In this document: positions 25,979-35,642 of the stretch, in pieces
Layout of the letters: the number at the start of each line of letters is the position of its first letter
Numbering within the stretch: position 1 is the first letter of the stretch
NCBI RefSeq assembly: GCF_900141935.1
Contig: NZ_FQYX01000007.1
Span: 1 to 64,000, forward strand
Source: Arenibacter nanhaiticus
Lineage (GTDB): Bacteria; Bacteroidota; Bacteroidia; Flavobacteriales; Flavobacteriaceae
DNA length: 64,000 nucleotides
Reading direction: 5' to 3'
Translations under genes and position numbers: made by a program
Notes under the pieces: model-generated
What the model was told of the DNA's origin: nothing
What the model saw: only the letters and a program-made list of their open reading frames with translations
Database searches by the model: none

Positions 25979-26658
25979 TGGCAAATATTATTATTACAGG
26001 AAGCAGTAGGGGGATAGGGTTTGAAATGGCCAAGCTCTTTGCAGATAAAGGACACAAGGTTTTGGCTTTGTCAAGAAACGACGCCCCTATAGCGGCACTG
26101 AACCACAAAAATATTTTTAGTTTTCCCTTTGATCTTTCCATGCCATCGGACTATGCTAGATTGGATGCATTTTTGGCTGAAAATTGGAGGCAGGTAGATG
26201 TGCTTATTAACAATGCGGGGAAATTGTTGAACAAGCCCTTTTTGGAGTCGTCCATGGAAGAATTTGAGGCGGTATACAAGGTTAATGTCTTTGGCGTGGC
26301 CGAATTGACTAAAAAAATAATCCCATTAATGCCTAAGACTGGACATGTGGTGACAATTAGTTCTATGGGGGGTGTGCAAGGAAGTATGAAATTTCCTGGA
26401 CTATCGGCTTATAGCTCTAGTAAAGGAGCCGTAATTACACTAACAGAATTATGGGCAGAAGAGTTTAAAGAATCAGGTCCTTCTTTTAATGTCCTAGCCT
26501 TAGGGGCTGTTAACACAGAAATGCTGCAGGAAGCTTTTCCAGGGTATCAGGCTCAAGTATCGGCTTTGGAAATGGCTAGTTATATAATGGACTTTGCTTT
26601 AACAGGGAATAAGTTGTACAATGGAAAAATGTTGCAGGTTTCCAATAGTACTCCCTAG
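25978..26658 (+). CDS. Short-chain dehydrogenase/reductase
   Basis: 226 residues, classical SDR fold. Rossmann motif TGSSRGIGFEMAKLFADKG near the start, NNAG (INNAGKL), catalytic Ser in TISSMGGVQ and the Tyr-x3-Lys pair in SAYSSSKGA. NADP preference is suggested by SR in LALSRND. Substrate is unknown. Translationally coupled to the M28 peptidase upstream and followed by a terminator. Confidence 0.9.
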   Translation: MANIIITGSSRGIGFEMAKLFADKGHKVLALSRNDAPIAALNHKNIFSFPFDLSMPSDYARLDAFLAENWRQVDVLINNAGKLLNKPFLESSMEEFEAVYKVNVFGVAELTKKIIPLMPKTGHVVTISSMGGVQGSMKFPGLSAYSSSKGAVITLTELWAEEFKESGPSFNVLALGAVNTEMLQEAFPGYQAQVSALEMASYIMDFALTGNKLYNGKMLQVSNSTP

Positions 26659-26755
26659 TGCTGAAAGGTATTATTTAGATAAAAGTTACCAACACCTTGT
26701 CAAAAGTAACGACAAGTGTTGTTATGATATTAGAGATAAGTCTTCTAATAATACG

Positions 26756-26797
26756 AAACCCCCTAATGGATGTTATGAATTCCGGTAGGGGGTTTTT
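26756..26797 (+). terminator. Terminator after the SDR gene
   Basis: Stem AAACCCCCTA (26756-26765) / TAGGGGGTTT (26786-26795) with T run on the plus strand. The opposite direction has a weaker T tract and might also stop the convergent permease transcript. Confidence 0.7.
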
Positions 26798-26830
26798 AAT
26801 GTTTGAGTTATAATAACTTTTAAGAAGCAA

Positions 26831-27892
26831 TTATTTTTTTTTCAAGGGGATATTTATAGGCTTCGTCGATCCCGAAATTAGATCGGCAATGAGTTTTGTT
26901 TGCGGAAACTGTTCTAAGATAATCTTTAGGAATACCGTTATAGGAATGGCCATTATAAGTCCAGGAATACCCCAGATAAATCCCCAAAACATTAACATCA
27001 CCAAAACGGTAATGATGTTTATAGAAAAAGACTTGCCCATAAAAATAGGCTCCAAAATAGATCCAAATAGTACCTGTACTCCCGTAATGGAAATCGTAAA
27101 GAACAATAAAGTACTGCTCGGGTCTAATTCTACAAAGGCAAAAATGCTTAATAAGATTACGGTGGCAAAGGAGCCTACCATCTGAATAAAGTTAATGGCA
27201 AAGGCAAATAGTCCCCAGAAAATGGGAAAACTAACATCGAAAATAACACAGGCAATTCCAGTTCCGATTCCCGTAAACAAACTTACGAGAAATTTAACTT
27301 TGATAAATTTTATAAGGTCATTTTCAATTTTCATAAAAGCCTTTACTGAAGTATGTTTTTGCTTTAATATGGTGCTATTCATCAATTTTTGAACATTGAT
27401 AGATTCTGCTAGCCAAAGAACCACGAAAAACACTGTCATTAATGTCATGGTCAATGTATTCCCCAAAAAATTAATGGTGGAGCTAAAGTTTTTTACGATA
27501 CTTTCCTTGGGAACTATATTATTTAAGATAGATTCGTCCTCTGAATAAGGAATGCCAAAGTATTGTTCCATACCAACTAATAAGGCCTTCAGTTTGGGTT
27601 CAGCCTTTTCAAGGAAAATTTTATCACTAGATAGGATTTCTTTGCTGGTAAGTTGTATCAATTCGCCTCCAATTTTTAGAGCGCCTATAATAATTAGGAT
27701 CACTATAAAAATACTAAAGGGTCTAGGTAGTTTTTTTTTGCTCAACCATCTCATTAATGGTAAAAACAAGAGGGCTATGAACATAGAAAACACCAAGGGT
27801 ATGAAGATGAACGATAATAGTTTCAGCAAATAAAATACTAATGGGATCACTATAATCAGTAATAGTTTATTGGTGGTTTTTATACTATTCAT
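26831..27892 (-). CDS. AI-2E-family (PerM-type) membrane transporter
   Basis: 353 residues with about eight membrane segments: an N-terminal pair, a long soluble loop (about 85-140), then the C-terminal group containing PIFWGLFAFAINFIQMVGS and WGFIWGIPGLIMAIPITVFL. These are signatures of the AI-2E/PerM/TqsA family, whose members export diverse small solutes or ions. No substrate can be inferred; quorum-sensing export in particular is not implied. Convergent with the SDR gene. Confidence 0.88.
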   Translation of the reverse strand: MNSIKTTNKLLLIIVIPLVFYLLKLLSFIFIPLVFSMFIALLFLPLMRWLSKKKLPRPFSIFIVILIIIGALKIGGELIQLTSKEILSSDKIFLEKAEPKLKALLVGMEQYFGIPYSEDESILNNIVPKESIVKNFSSTINFLGNTLTMTLMTVFFVVLWLAESINVQKLMNSTILKQKHTSVKAFMKIENDLIKFIKVKFLVSLFTGIGTGIACVIFDVSFPIFWGLFAFAINFIQMVGSFATVILLSIFAFVELDPSSTLLFFTISITGVQVLFGSILEPIFMGKSFSINIITVLVMLMFWGFIWGIPGLIMAIPITVFLKIILEQFPQTKLIADLISGSTKPINIPLKKK

Positions 27893-28071
27893 TTCTTAAA
27901 TTCGAGTTTATAAAAGCTATTGGCACTAGAAAGTGCAAAGTTAGGTGAAAGATGTTATCTTTAATCGTTAATTAAAATCTAAAAAAGGCGTTAAATTATA
28001 GTTTTTAGGTCTGGTGTTGACTAATTTATTTAAATATCGAGGAGCACCTACAAAACGGATCTTAAAATTTC

Positions 28072-28079
28072 TATTTTTG
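28072..28079 (+). promoter_or_regulatory. Possible promoter -7 box abutting the SprT-like gene
   Basis: TATTTTTG ends only five bases before the ATG at 28085. If used, the transcript would be leaderless or nearly so. Confidence 0.4.
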
Positions 28080-28084
28080 CGGGT

Positions 28085-28687
28085 ATGCAGGGCATCTTAG
28101 AAAAGTATCTACCAGAACGGGCAGTGAGTCCATGTTTGGAATTAATAAAACAATTTGGGGTTAACCTTAAAATTGTTAATCAAAGGGTTACGAGACATGG
28201 CGATTATAGGAGAAGGCCTAATGGTTCCCATCAGATAACCGTAAATGCTAGCTTAAATAAGTACCGTTTTTTGGTTACTTTGATTCATGAAATAGCGCAT
28301 TTAATGGCTTTTGAGAAGTATGGTTATAACATTAAACCGCACGGTTTGGAATGGAAGAAAACTTTTCAATATTTAATGTTACCTTTCCTTCGTCCAGAAA
28401 TTTTCCCTTCTGAACTGTTACCGTTCCTAGCAAATCATTTTAAGAATCCGAAAGCTAGCAGTGATACGGATGCACGCTTATCCTTGGCATTAAAACAGTT
28501 TGATGATGTAGAAAGAAAGCTCAGTTATATATTTGAATTACCACACGACAGCATTTTTAGAATATATAACGGGAAGTTATTTCAGAAGAAGTATAAAAAA
28601 ATAAAACGGTACGAGTGCGTTGAGATGGCAACTGGGAAGGTTTACCTCTTTCAGCCAAACGCAGAAGTAGAGTTGATAAAAAGTTAA
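28085..28687 (+). CDS. SprT-like domain protein
   Basis: 200 residues. The zinc-protease motif HEIAH is at 68-72 within LVTLIHEIAHLMAF, with a third ligand candidate in KPHGLEW (His86). The C-terminal part (RYECVEMATGKVYLF) resembles the beta-rich end of SprT proteins but lacks their zinc-ribbon cysteines apart from one. Homologues in eukaryotes (Spartan) cleave DNA-protein crosslinks; the bacterial role is unproven. The next gene starts right at its stop codon. Confidence 0.85.
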   Translation: MQGILEKYLPERAVSPCLELIKQFGVNLKIVNQRVTRHGDYRRRPNGSHQITVNASLNKYRFLVTLIHEIAHLMAFEKYGYNIKPHGLEWKKTFQYLMLPFLRPEIFPSELLPFLANHFKNPKASSDTDARLSLALKQFDDVERKLSYIFELPHDSIFRIYNGKLFQKKYKKIKRYECVEMATGKVYLFQPNAEVELIKS

Positions 28688-29779
28688 ATGCATTATTTAA
28701 TGAAGAAAAATTATTATGCGGTTTTAATGGCAGGTGGTATTGGATCTAGATTCTGGCCGACAAGTACCTCCGAGTTCCCAAAACAGTTTCACGACATGTT
28801 GGGGTCCGGGGAGACCCTGTTACAAAAAACCTTTAAAAGGCTTTCTGATTTTATTCCCAAAGAAAATATACTGGTATTAACCAATGAGCGATACAACGAC
28901 TTGGTTTTGCAACAGTTGCCAATGGTTAAGCCGTCGCAACTAGTTTTAGAGCCGGCAATGCGCAATACTGCTCCTTGTATATTATATGCTGCTTTGAAAA
29001 TACAGAAAATGGATCCCAATGCTGTTATGATAGTGGCTCCAAGCGATCATTGGATAGAAGATGAACAAGCCTTTTCTAAGGATGTTATTGAATGTTTTGG
29101 CCGATGCGAAAAAGAAAATGTGTTGTGTACCCTAGGCATAAAACCTACTTTTCCCAATATTGGGTTTGGATATATCGAATATGAAAAAGGGAAGGAAGAG
29201 AATTTAAAAAATGTTCTTCAATTTAGAGAAAAACCCGATTATAATACGGCTAAGGAATTTATTGCGCAAGGAAATTTTTTGTGGAATGCAGGGATTTTTA
29301 TGTGGAGCGCAAAGGCTATATTAGAGGCTTTTAAAACTTATCAGCCCAAACAATATTCTTTATTTGAAATCGGGATTCCAGTTTTAAACACTGACAAAGA
29401 AGAAACTTTTATCAAACAACAATATCCCAAGGCCGATAACGTATCTATAGATTATGCTATTTTGGAGCCTGCTAAAAATATTTATGTTTTGCCAGCTAAT
29501 TTCGATTGGAACGATCTGGGGACTTGGGGGTCTTTGTACGATAAATTGGAAAAGGACGAACATAATAATGCCGTCGTTAATTGCCGGTTACTTTCGGAGA
29601 ATTCCACAGGGAATATTATCCGTTCTCCTAAGGGGAAAATAGTGGTGGTAGACGGACTAAACGATTATATCATAGTAGATAAAGAAGAGGTGCTTTTGAT
29701 ATATCCCAAGGCCAAAGAACAAGATATCAAAAAGGTGCTTTTAGGAGTAAAGGAGAAATTTGGGGATGAATATATTTAA
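28688..29779 (+). CDS. manC: Mannose-1-phosphate guanylyltransferase
   Basis: 363 residues, or 359 if the ATG at 28700 (MKKNYYAVLMAGG) is used. It forms GDP-mannose from mannose-1-phosphate and GTP for polysaccharide and glycoprotein synthesis. Seen are the nucleotidyltransferase signature LMAGGIGSRFWPTS, EPAMRNTAPCILYAAL, VAPSDHWI and FREKPDYNTA, ending with a left-handed beta-helix-like region. The isomerase domain found in longer ManC proteins is absent, so it is the short single-function type. It abuts the SprT-like gene. Confidence 0.93.
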   Translation: MHYLMKKNYYAVLMAGGIGSRFWPTSTSEFPKQFHDMLGSGETLLQKTFKRLSDFIPKENILVLTNERYNDLVLQQLPMVKPSQLVLEPAMRNTAPCILYAALKIQKMDPNAVMIVAPSDHWIEDEQAFSKDVIECFGRCEKENVLCTLGIKPTFPNIGFGYIEYEKGKEENLKNVLQFREKPDYNTAKEFIAQGNFLWNAGIFMWSAKAILEAFKTYQPKQYSLFEIGIPVLNTDKEETFIKQQYPKADNVSIDYAILEPAKNIYVLPANFDWNDLGTWGSLYDKLEKDEHNNAVVNCRLLSENSTGNIIRSPKGKIVVVDGLNDYIIVDKEEVLLIYPKAKEQDIKKVLLGVKEKFGDEYI

Positions 29780-29874
29780 TAATGAATTGAGTACGACCGA
29801 AAATAGGTCGCAAAAACGAATGACGATATGCGAATTCCATATGACCGCTAAAAAAACATTAGAGATCTACACAT

Positions 29875-31335
29875 ATGAAAGAAAATACAGAAATAGATAG
29901 AGAAAAGCGCTTGGCTGACGAAAACACACAAGAAATAAAGAAGGATTTAAAGGGGCTTTTAGGAGGGATTAAGATATTTCTTGTCGATTTACTGGATATT
30001 AGGCAAAATACGGACCAAGAGGCTACTAAGGAGTCTATTATAGCCGATATCCCCTTTAAAGGGCATACCTCGTGGATTTTAATATGTTCTATTTTTATAG
30101 CTTCCGTCGGATTAAATGCAAATTCTACGGCAGTGGTTATTGGAGCGATGTTAATTTCCCCTCTAATGGGGCCTATTTTGGGAATAGGGCTGTCCTTAGC
30201 GATTAATGATATAGATACTTTAAGGCGCTCTATAAAAAACTTTGCGGTGATGGTAGTTCTAAGTGTATTTACCGCCTTTTTGTTTTTCTACTTTTTTCCT
30301 TTACGCGATGAGTCATCGGAATTGTTGGCCCGTACCGCTCCAGATATAAGGGATGTGTTAATTGCTTTTTTTGGTGGCCTGGCCTTGGTAATAGCTAGGG
30401 CGAAGAAAGGGACCATCGCCAGTGTTATTTTTGGAGTTGCGATTGCTACGGCTTTAATGCCTCCTCTCTGTACGGTTGGTTTTGCATTGGCTATTGGGAA
30501 TTTTAGTTATGCCACTGGGGCAATGTACCTTTTTACTATCAATACTATATTTATTGGTTTGGCAACCTTTTTAGTTATTAAAGTGTTGCGTTTCCCAATG
30601 GTGCGTTATGCCAATTCTCAACGCAGGAGATTTATTGCTAGAATGGCTTCTATAGTAGCTGTTGCAGTTATGATCCCAGCTGGCTTTACTTTTTATGATG
30701 TGTTTCAAGAATCGATATTTAGAAAGGATGCAAAAGATTTTGTGAAGCAAAATATCGTTCCTTATAAATTGCCAGGAGAGGGGAGGTACTTGGAGAATTT
30801 AACGGAAATCCAATATAACCATGGTGTAAACGGATTTATCGAGTTGGTCTTTATGGGGAGTGAGCCAATACCAGATAACGTGATAGCAACATGGAATGCC
30901 CAAAAAGACAGTTATCCGAAATTGAAAAATACCGATTTAAAAATCGTCCAGGGATCTAAGAACTTGGAATTAGACCAGATGAAATATGTAAACGAACTGT
31001 ACGAGTCCCAAAAGACAGAATTGTTAAGCAGGGAACAGCAGATTCAGGTATTGAGGAGTGAGGTGGCTAAATTGAATAAAATGGCCGAAAAACAAATACC
31101 TTTCCAAGATATTAGTGAAGAGGCCAAATTAAATTATGATACGATGGCAAGCATAGCATTTGCCTTTACTATTTCGACCGACTTTAATACCCTAGATACT
31201 ATTCCGGTATTTAGAGTAAAATGGAAGGATGGCCTTTCGGAAAGACAGATGAATGAGCAGACCGAAAAATTATCAAAATGGTTGCAATTGCGTTTAAAGG
31301 ATCCAAAGATCCAGGTGAAAAAAGAATTGAATTAA
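29875..31335 (+). CDS. DUF389 membrane protein
   Basis: 486 residues. A charged N-terminus (about 1-60) is followed by a block of about six membrane segments (about 65-290) with the DUF389 hallmarks NANSTAVVIGAMLISPLMGP and ATALMPPLCTVGFALA. A soluble C-terminal part with a coiled-coil stretch (residues about 375-410) and a final charged domain follow. The family has no established biochemical function. It stands between manC and the convergent lipid transporter genes. Confidence 0.88.
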   Translation: MKENTEIDREKRLADENTQEIKKDLKGLLGGIKIFLVDLLDIRQNTDQEATKESIIADIPFKGHTSWILICSIFIASVGLNANSTAVVIGAMLISPLMGPILGIGLSLAINDIDTLRRSIKNFAVMVVLSVFTAFLFFYFFPLRDESSELLARTAPDIRDVLIAFFGGLALVIARAKKGTIASVIFGVAIATALMPPLCTVGFALAIGNFSYATGAMYLFTINTIFIGLATFLVIKVLRFPMVRYANSQRRRFIARMASIVAVAVMIPAGFTFYDVFQESIFRKDAKDFVKQNIVPYKLPGEGRYLENLTEIQYNHGVNGFIELVFMGSEPIPDNVIATWNAQKDSYPKLKNTDLKIVQGSKNLELDQMKYVNELYESQKTELLSREQQIQVLRSEVAKLNKMAEKQIPFQDISEEAKLNYDTMASIAFAFTISTDFNTLDTIPVFRVKWKDGLSERQMNEQTEKLSKWLQLRLKDPKIQVKKELN

Positions 31336-31352
31336 GGCGGTACACAACCGCT

Positions 31353-32120
31353 TTAATTTCGCTCTTCCAAATACATTTGCCGCACCTTTTTAAACAAATC
31401 AGATGAATAAACAAAGTCGGTGACGGCTTTGTTGTCTGTTTTGAATATTTCCTTATTACTACCTTCCCATTCTTTATAACCATTTTTGAGGAAAATAATT
31501 TTTTCTCCGATTTCCATAACTGAGTTCATATCATGAGTGTTTATTACTGTAGTGATATCGAATTCTTGGGTGATTTCATGGATGAGGTTGTCTATAAGTA
31601 TGGCTGTTTTAGGATCGAGTCCCGAGTTTGGCTCATCACAAAATAAATACTTGGGATTCATGACAATGGCCCTGGCAATGGCGACTCTTTTTTGCATCCC
31701 CCCCGAGATTTCAGAAGGATATTTTTGGTGGGCATCAATTAAGTTGACTCTTCTCAGAACGATATCGACCCTATCTTGCATTTCAGATTTCGATTGTTTT
31801 GTAAACATGTCCAAAGGAAACATAACGTTTTCCTCTACAGTCATGGAGTCAAATAAGGCACTTCCTTGAAATACCATGCCTATTTCTTGTCTTAAATTTC
31901 TTTGTTGATCCCCGGATAGATTGCTGTATATTTTACCGTTGTAAATAATATTTCCCTTATCAGGTGAAAACAATCCTAGCAGGCATTTTAGAAACACTGT
32001 TTTACCCGAACCACTCTGTCCTATGATAAGGTTTGTTTTTCCCTTCTCGAACTGAGTACTCACGCCTTTTAAAATATGGGCATCCCCAAAAGATTTATGT
32101 ATATCGTCTACTTTGATCAT
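31353..32120 (-). CDS. mlaF: ABC transporter ATPase, MlaF-type
   Basis: 255 residues from the ATG at 32120; longer frames to 32180 would run into the permease coding region, while ATG at 32120 gives a one-base TAATG overlap with the permease stop. Walker A GQSGSGKT, signature SGGMQKR, Walker B YLFCDEPNSGLDP and the switch His (NTHDM) are intact. MlaF-type ATPases drive phospholipid or lipid transport between inner and outer membrane with MlaE. No mlaD-like substrate-binding gene is next to it. Confidence 0.9.
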   Translation of the reverse strand: MIKVDDIHKSFGDAHILKGVSTQFEKGKTNLIIGQSGSGKTVFLKCLLGLFSPDKGNIIYNGKIYSNLSGDQQRNLRQEIGMVFQGSALFDSMTVEENVMFPLDMFTKQSKSEMQDRVDIVLRRVNLIDAHQKYPSEISGGMQKRVAIARAIVMNPKYLFCDEPNSGLDPKTAILIDNLIHEITQEFDITTVINTHDMNSVMEIGEKIIFLKNGYKEWEGSNKEIFKTDNKAVTDFVYSSDLFKKVRQMYLEERN

Positions 32121-32857
32121 TAGCCTAATAATAATTGGGTTAGTACATAATTTACAATAATAATAACCACACTGGTCCACACGAAAGACGTCGTACTAGC
32201 CTTACCGACCTCCAAAGCTCCACCTCTCATGTAAAATCCGTGAAAAGAAGGGATGGTGGCTATGATAAGAGCAAATGCAATAGTTTTTATAAAAGAATAG
32301 GCTACGTGAAAAGGAATAAAATCTAACTGAATACCTTCTATAAAGTCGGCACTAGAACTAAATCCGCCAAAAACACCGGCGATCCATCCACCGAAAATAC
32401 CAACATACATTGCTATGGCAATAACGAAAGGATATAATAACATGGCAATGATCTTTGGGAAAACCAAATAATTAAGAGAGTTTATCCCCATCACTTCTAA
32501 GGCATCGATCTGCTCGGTAACTCGCATGGTACCTATACTAGAGGTAATATAAGAACCTACCTTTCCGGCCATGATAATGGAAGTAAAAGTGGGCGCAAAT
32601 TCTAAAATCACCGATTGCCGAGTGGCAAAACCGATAAGGTTGCGCGGAATCAACGGATTTGTAATATTCAATGCCGTTTGAATGGCGACAACCCCTCCAA
32701 TAAAAAAGGAGATAAAAATAATAATCCCGAGAGAGCCGTAAATTAATTCGTCTATTTCTTTTAAAATTAATTTTCTCATTATGGGCCATTTTGTAGGTTT
32801 TTTGAAAACCTCCCTTATCATGATAAAATAGCTGCCAATTGATGCGATGTAATTCAT
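32120..32857 (-). CDS. mlaE: ABC transporter permease, MlaE-type
   Basis: 245 residues. The MlaE/YrbE fold is seen: an N-terminal amphipathic part, then about five membrane segments, with conserved FATRQSVILEFAPTFTSIIM, GKVGSYITSSIGTMRVTEQI and DALEVMGINSLNYLVFPK, which contain the family's coupling region. It forms the membrane core of the lipid transporter with the ATPase that follows. The pair is cotranscribed; MlaD-like components are not in the window. Confidence 0.92.
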   Translation of the reverse strand: MNYIASIGSYFIMIREVFKKPTKWPIMRKLILKEIDELIYGSLGIIIFISFFIGGVVAIQTALNITNPLIPRNLIGFATRQSVILEFAPTFTSIIMAGKVGSYITSSIGTMRVTEQIDALEVMGINSLNYLVFPKIIAMLLYPFVIAIAMYVGIFGGWIAGVFGGFSSSADFIEGIQLDFIPFHVAYSFIKTIAFALIIATIPSFHGFYMRGGALEVGKASTTSFVWTSVVIIIVNYVLTQLLLG

Positions 32858-32943
32858 GCAGTAAAAATATGCTTATGCCTGTAAAAATAACAATATTAGA
32901 TGTCATTTAACCTTGATTTAAAATATTAAAGGATTTATTTCTA

Positions 32944-32951
32944 TATTTTTG
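32944..32951 (+). promoter_or_regulatory. Possible pafA promoter -7 box
   Basis: TATTTTTG matching TAnnTTTG, 20 nt before the start of the phosphatase gene. No -33 box at the expected spacing. Confidence 0.35.
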
Positions 32952-32971
32952 GGAGTTAAATTTATAGATAT

Positions 32972-34654
32972 ATGTGTCATAGAAAGTTTCACTTATTTTA
33001 TTTCCTTCTTTTCTTGAGTTTTAATGTAGGAGTACTTAACGCGCAACGAAAAATAAAGCAGAAAACAGATAGTCCCCAACAGCTGGCCATTGCGACTACC
33101 CCAAAATTAGTGGTGGGCATTGTTGTAGACCAAATGAGGTACGATTACTTAAGTCGTTTTTGGCACCAGTATGGAGACGGTGGTTTTAAGCGCATGGTTC
33201 AAGAAGGGTTTAATTGTAAAAACAATCACTTTAACTATGCCCCAACCTATACAGGACCTGGTCATGCTTCTGTATATAGCGGAGCTACGCCGTCTAGTCA
33301 TGGTGTAATCGGTAATGACTGGTACGATAAAGAGTCAGATAAGAGCGTATACTGTGCGGGAGACCCTGCGTATTCATCTGTTGGAACAGCCTCCAGGGCA
33401 GGAGAAATGTCTCCTCATAGGATGACATCGACAACCCTTACGGATCAATTGAGGTTGCATACCCAAATGCGTGGGAAGGTAATTGCTATTTCATTAAAGG
33501 ATAGGGGTGCTGTATTGCCAGGAGGACATTCGGCAAATGCTGCCTATTGGTTCCATGGGGAAAATGAAGGAAATTGGATTACTAGTTCTTATTATATGGA
33601 CGAATTGCCAAAATGGGTATCCGATTTTAATGCGGCAAGAAGTGTCGATAAATATAAAAAACCATGGACCACTTTAAAGGATATAAATACGTATACGGCA
33701 AGCGGATCTGACGACAATGCTTATGAAGGGCTTTTTAAAGGACAGACCAGCCCTACATTTCCTCATGACTTGGAAGCATACTGGGATAAAAATGGACAGT
33801 ATTCTATTTTAAAGGGAACACCCTATGGTAGTAATTTGACCACCGACTTTGCTTTAGCAGCGGTAAAAGAAGAGGCTTTGGGAGTAGATGATATTCCGGA
33901 TTTCCTCGCTGTTAGTTATTCGAGTACAGATTATGTGGGTCATAAATATGGCGTGAATTCCAAAGAAATAGAAGATACATATGTGCGTTTAGATCTAGAG
34001 CTTGAACGTCTCTTTAATTCCCTTGATAAAACGGTAGGTAAAGGGGAGTATACGGTTTTCTTGACCTCTGATCATGCCGGAGTGCATGTTCCGGCATATC
34101 TTCAAGACAAAAAACTTCCTGGTTCTTATGTAGATTTTGGTGCGGTTAAAAAGGAACTTAACGACTATTTAAAAAATACCTATGATACATCAGACCTGGT
34201 TCGTAATTTTTCTAATAACCAAGTGTTCTTGAATCATGAAGTAGTAGAGAATTTAAATCTTGATCTGGTGGCTGTTCAGGAAGCTGTAGCGAAGCATTTA
34301 TTAAAGAATAAAGAGATACAGCAGGTTTTTACAGCTCATCAATTGTCACAAAACGAGTACACATCCGGTATTCCTAATATCATTCAAAATGGGTATAACC
34401 TAAAACGCTCGGGCGATGTTATATTGGTGCTGAAACCAGGAAGCGCTAGTTATTCCAGAACTGGGTCTACCCATGGATCTCCATGGAAATACGATACTCA
34501 CGCGCCATTGTTGTTTTTTGGAAAGGGTATAAAAAATGGCAGTACGGTAAGGAGAACCGAAATTCCAGATATAGCGCCTACTATTTCTGCTTTATTGGGA
34601 ATAGCTTTTCCTTTTGGAGCAACAGGAGAACCTATTATTGAGGTTGTAGAGTAA
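32972..34654 (+). CDS. pafA: PafA-like alkaline phosphatase
   Basis: 560 residues with a signal peptide (cleavage after VLNAQ). It belongs to the alkaline phosphatase superfamily: VVGIVVDQMRYDYL carries the first metal Asp, APTYTGPGHASVYSG has the nucleophile Thr, LAVSYSSTDYVGHKYG the second Asp/His pair and FLTSDHAGVHVP the third, with His near STHGSPWKYDTHAPLLFFG. Length and motif order fit the periplasmic, phosphate-insensitive PafA of flavobacteria. It releases phosphate from organic esters. Single gene with its own terminator. Confidence 0.88.
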   Translation: MCHRKFHLFYFLLFLSFNVGVLNAQRKIKQKTDSPQQLAIATTPKLVVGIVVDQMRYDYLSRFWHQYGDGGFKRMVQEGFNCKNNHFNYAPTYTGPGHASVYSGATPSSHGVIGNDWYDKESDKSVYCAGDPAYSSVGTASRAGEMSPHRMTSTTLTDQLRLHTQMRGKVIAISLKDRGAVLPGGHSANAAYWFHGENEGNWITSSYYMDELPKWVSDFNAARSVDKYKKPWTTLKDINTYTASGSDDNAYEGLFKGQTSPTFPHDLEAYWDKNGQYSILKGTPYGSNLTTDFALAAVKEEALGVDDIPDFLAVSYSSTDYVGHKYGVNSKEIEDTYVRLDLELERLFNSLDKTVGKGEYTVFLTSDHAGVHVPAYLQDKKLPGSYVDFGAVKKELNDYLKNTYDTSDLVRNFSNNQVFLNHEVVENLNLDLVAVQEAVAKHLLKNKEIQQVFTAHQLSQNEYTSGIPNIIQNGYNLKRSGDVILVLKPGSASYSRTGSTHGSPWKYDTHAPLLFFGKGIKNGSTVRRTEIPDIAPTISALLGIAFPFGATGEPIIEVVE

Positions 34655-34677
34655 AAAGGTTCATTAACTATATAATT

Positions 34678-34721
34678 AGCCAAGCATTTCTGTTATCGGA
34701 AAAGCTTGGCTTTTATTTTTT
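34678..34721 (+). terminator. pafA terminator
   Basis: AGCCAAGC (34678-34685) pairs with GCTTGGCT (34704-34711), followed by a T run. It overlaps the last codons of the convergent glycosyltransferase gene. Confidence 0.65.
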
Positions 34722-35547
34722 TCCAGCGGAGGCGCCGTATAAAATCACCTTCTTCAATATTGACTAAATAAGGTTTTTTCTCTTTTTTAGCTTTTAAGAA
34801 CCCTCTTATATTGTCCCAAAATGCTTGTGGTTTACCTTGCTTTGCTGCCATTTTTAGGGAAGCAATCAACGTAATCCAAAATCCGTATCTCATGGTAAAC
34901 ATGGCTTTTCCTTGGAGTAATTTAGCCTTGGGATTATAGGCCTTGCCCAAGGGGCGTAAATGTTTAGCATGTAATGTATGGTCGGTACTTATATTAAAGC
35001 CGTGGTATTGGGCCAGCAATTCATCTACGGTATCCCATCCCATGGCATTCCTAAGTCCGCCTATGGCTGTAAAACAATTTTTGGTATACGCTTTAAAGGC
35101 TCCGCGAACATGATCCTTGTCCATGGGGTGATTTAATTTCCAAGTCCCTGTTATATCCTCTTCATAGGCAAATCCTCCAGCTATTCCAATCTTGGGACTG
35201 GTTTGGAAAATTGAAGCTATTTTTTCAAAATAGTGATGGGGAAGAATTATATCTGCGTCTAGCTTTACAATAAAATCGTATCGGGAATCTAATAGCTGTA
35301 GCCCTTTGTTAAAAGCATTAACAACCTTACTTCCGGGCATATGCGCGGAAGAGGATGTTGTGTTTAATTTCACTATAAAAGGATAGGTGGCTATAAACCT
35401 ATCAATAATACCTTCGGTATTATCGGTAGAATTATCGTTGACTACTACTACCTTTTTAGGAAGAAGGGTTTGGTTGACTATCGAATGTAAGGTATCCGAT
35501 AAAAATAAAGCCTCATTATGGGCAGGTATGATAATGTAGTATTGCAT
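34693..35547 (-). CDS. Glycosyltransferase family 2
   Basis: 284 residues, GT-A fold. The N-terminus YYIIPAHNEALFLSDTLHSI and VVVNDNSTDNTEGII are the nucleotide-sugar site of GT2 enzymes, and the DxD motif is in FIVKLDADIILP. The C-terminal part is basic and without membrane helices, so it is cytoplasmic or peripheral. Donor and acceptor sugars are unknown. It is separated by about 95 nt from the methyltransferase on the same strand. Confidence 0.9.
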   Translation of the reverse strand: MQYYIIIPAHNEALFLSDTLHSIVNQTLLPKKVVVVNDNSTDNTEGIIDRFIATYPFIVKLNTTSSSAHMPGSKVVNAFNKGLQLLDSRYDFIVKLDADIILPHHYFEKIASIFQTSPKIGIAGGFAYEEDITGTWKLNHPMDKDHVRGAFKAYTKNCFTAIGGLRNAMGWDTVDELLAQYHGFNISTDHTLHAKHLRPLGKAYNPKAKLLQGKAMFTMRYGFWITLIASLKMAAKQGKPQAFWDNIRGFLKAKKEKKPYLVNIEEGDFIRRLRWKKIKAKLFR

Positions 35548-35642
35548 CTTTTAAATTCCAATAGGTGAATGTACTTATTATAGTTAAGTTAGATAAAAGA
35601 ACTTTTTTATTGTTTTAGGTCTAACATAGGGATATTGTACAT

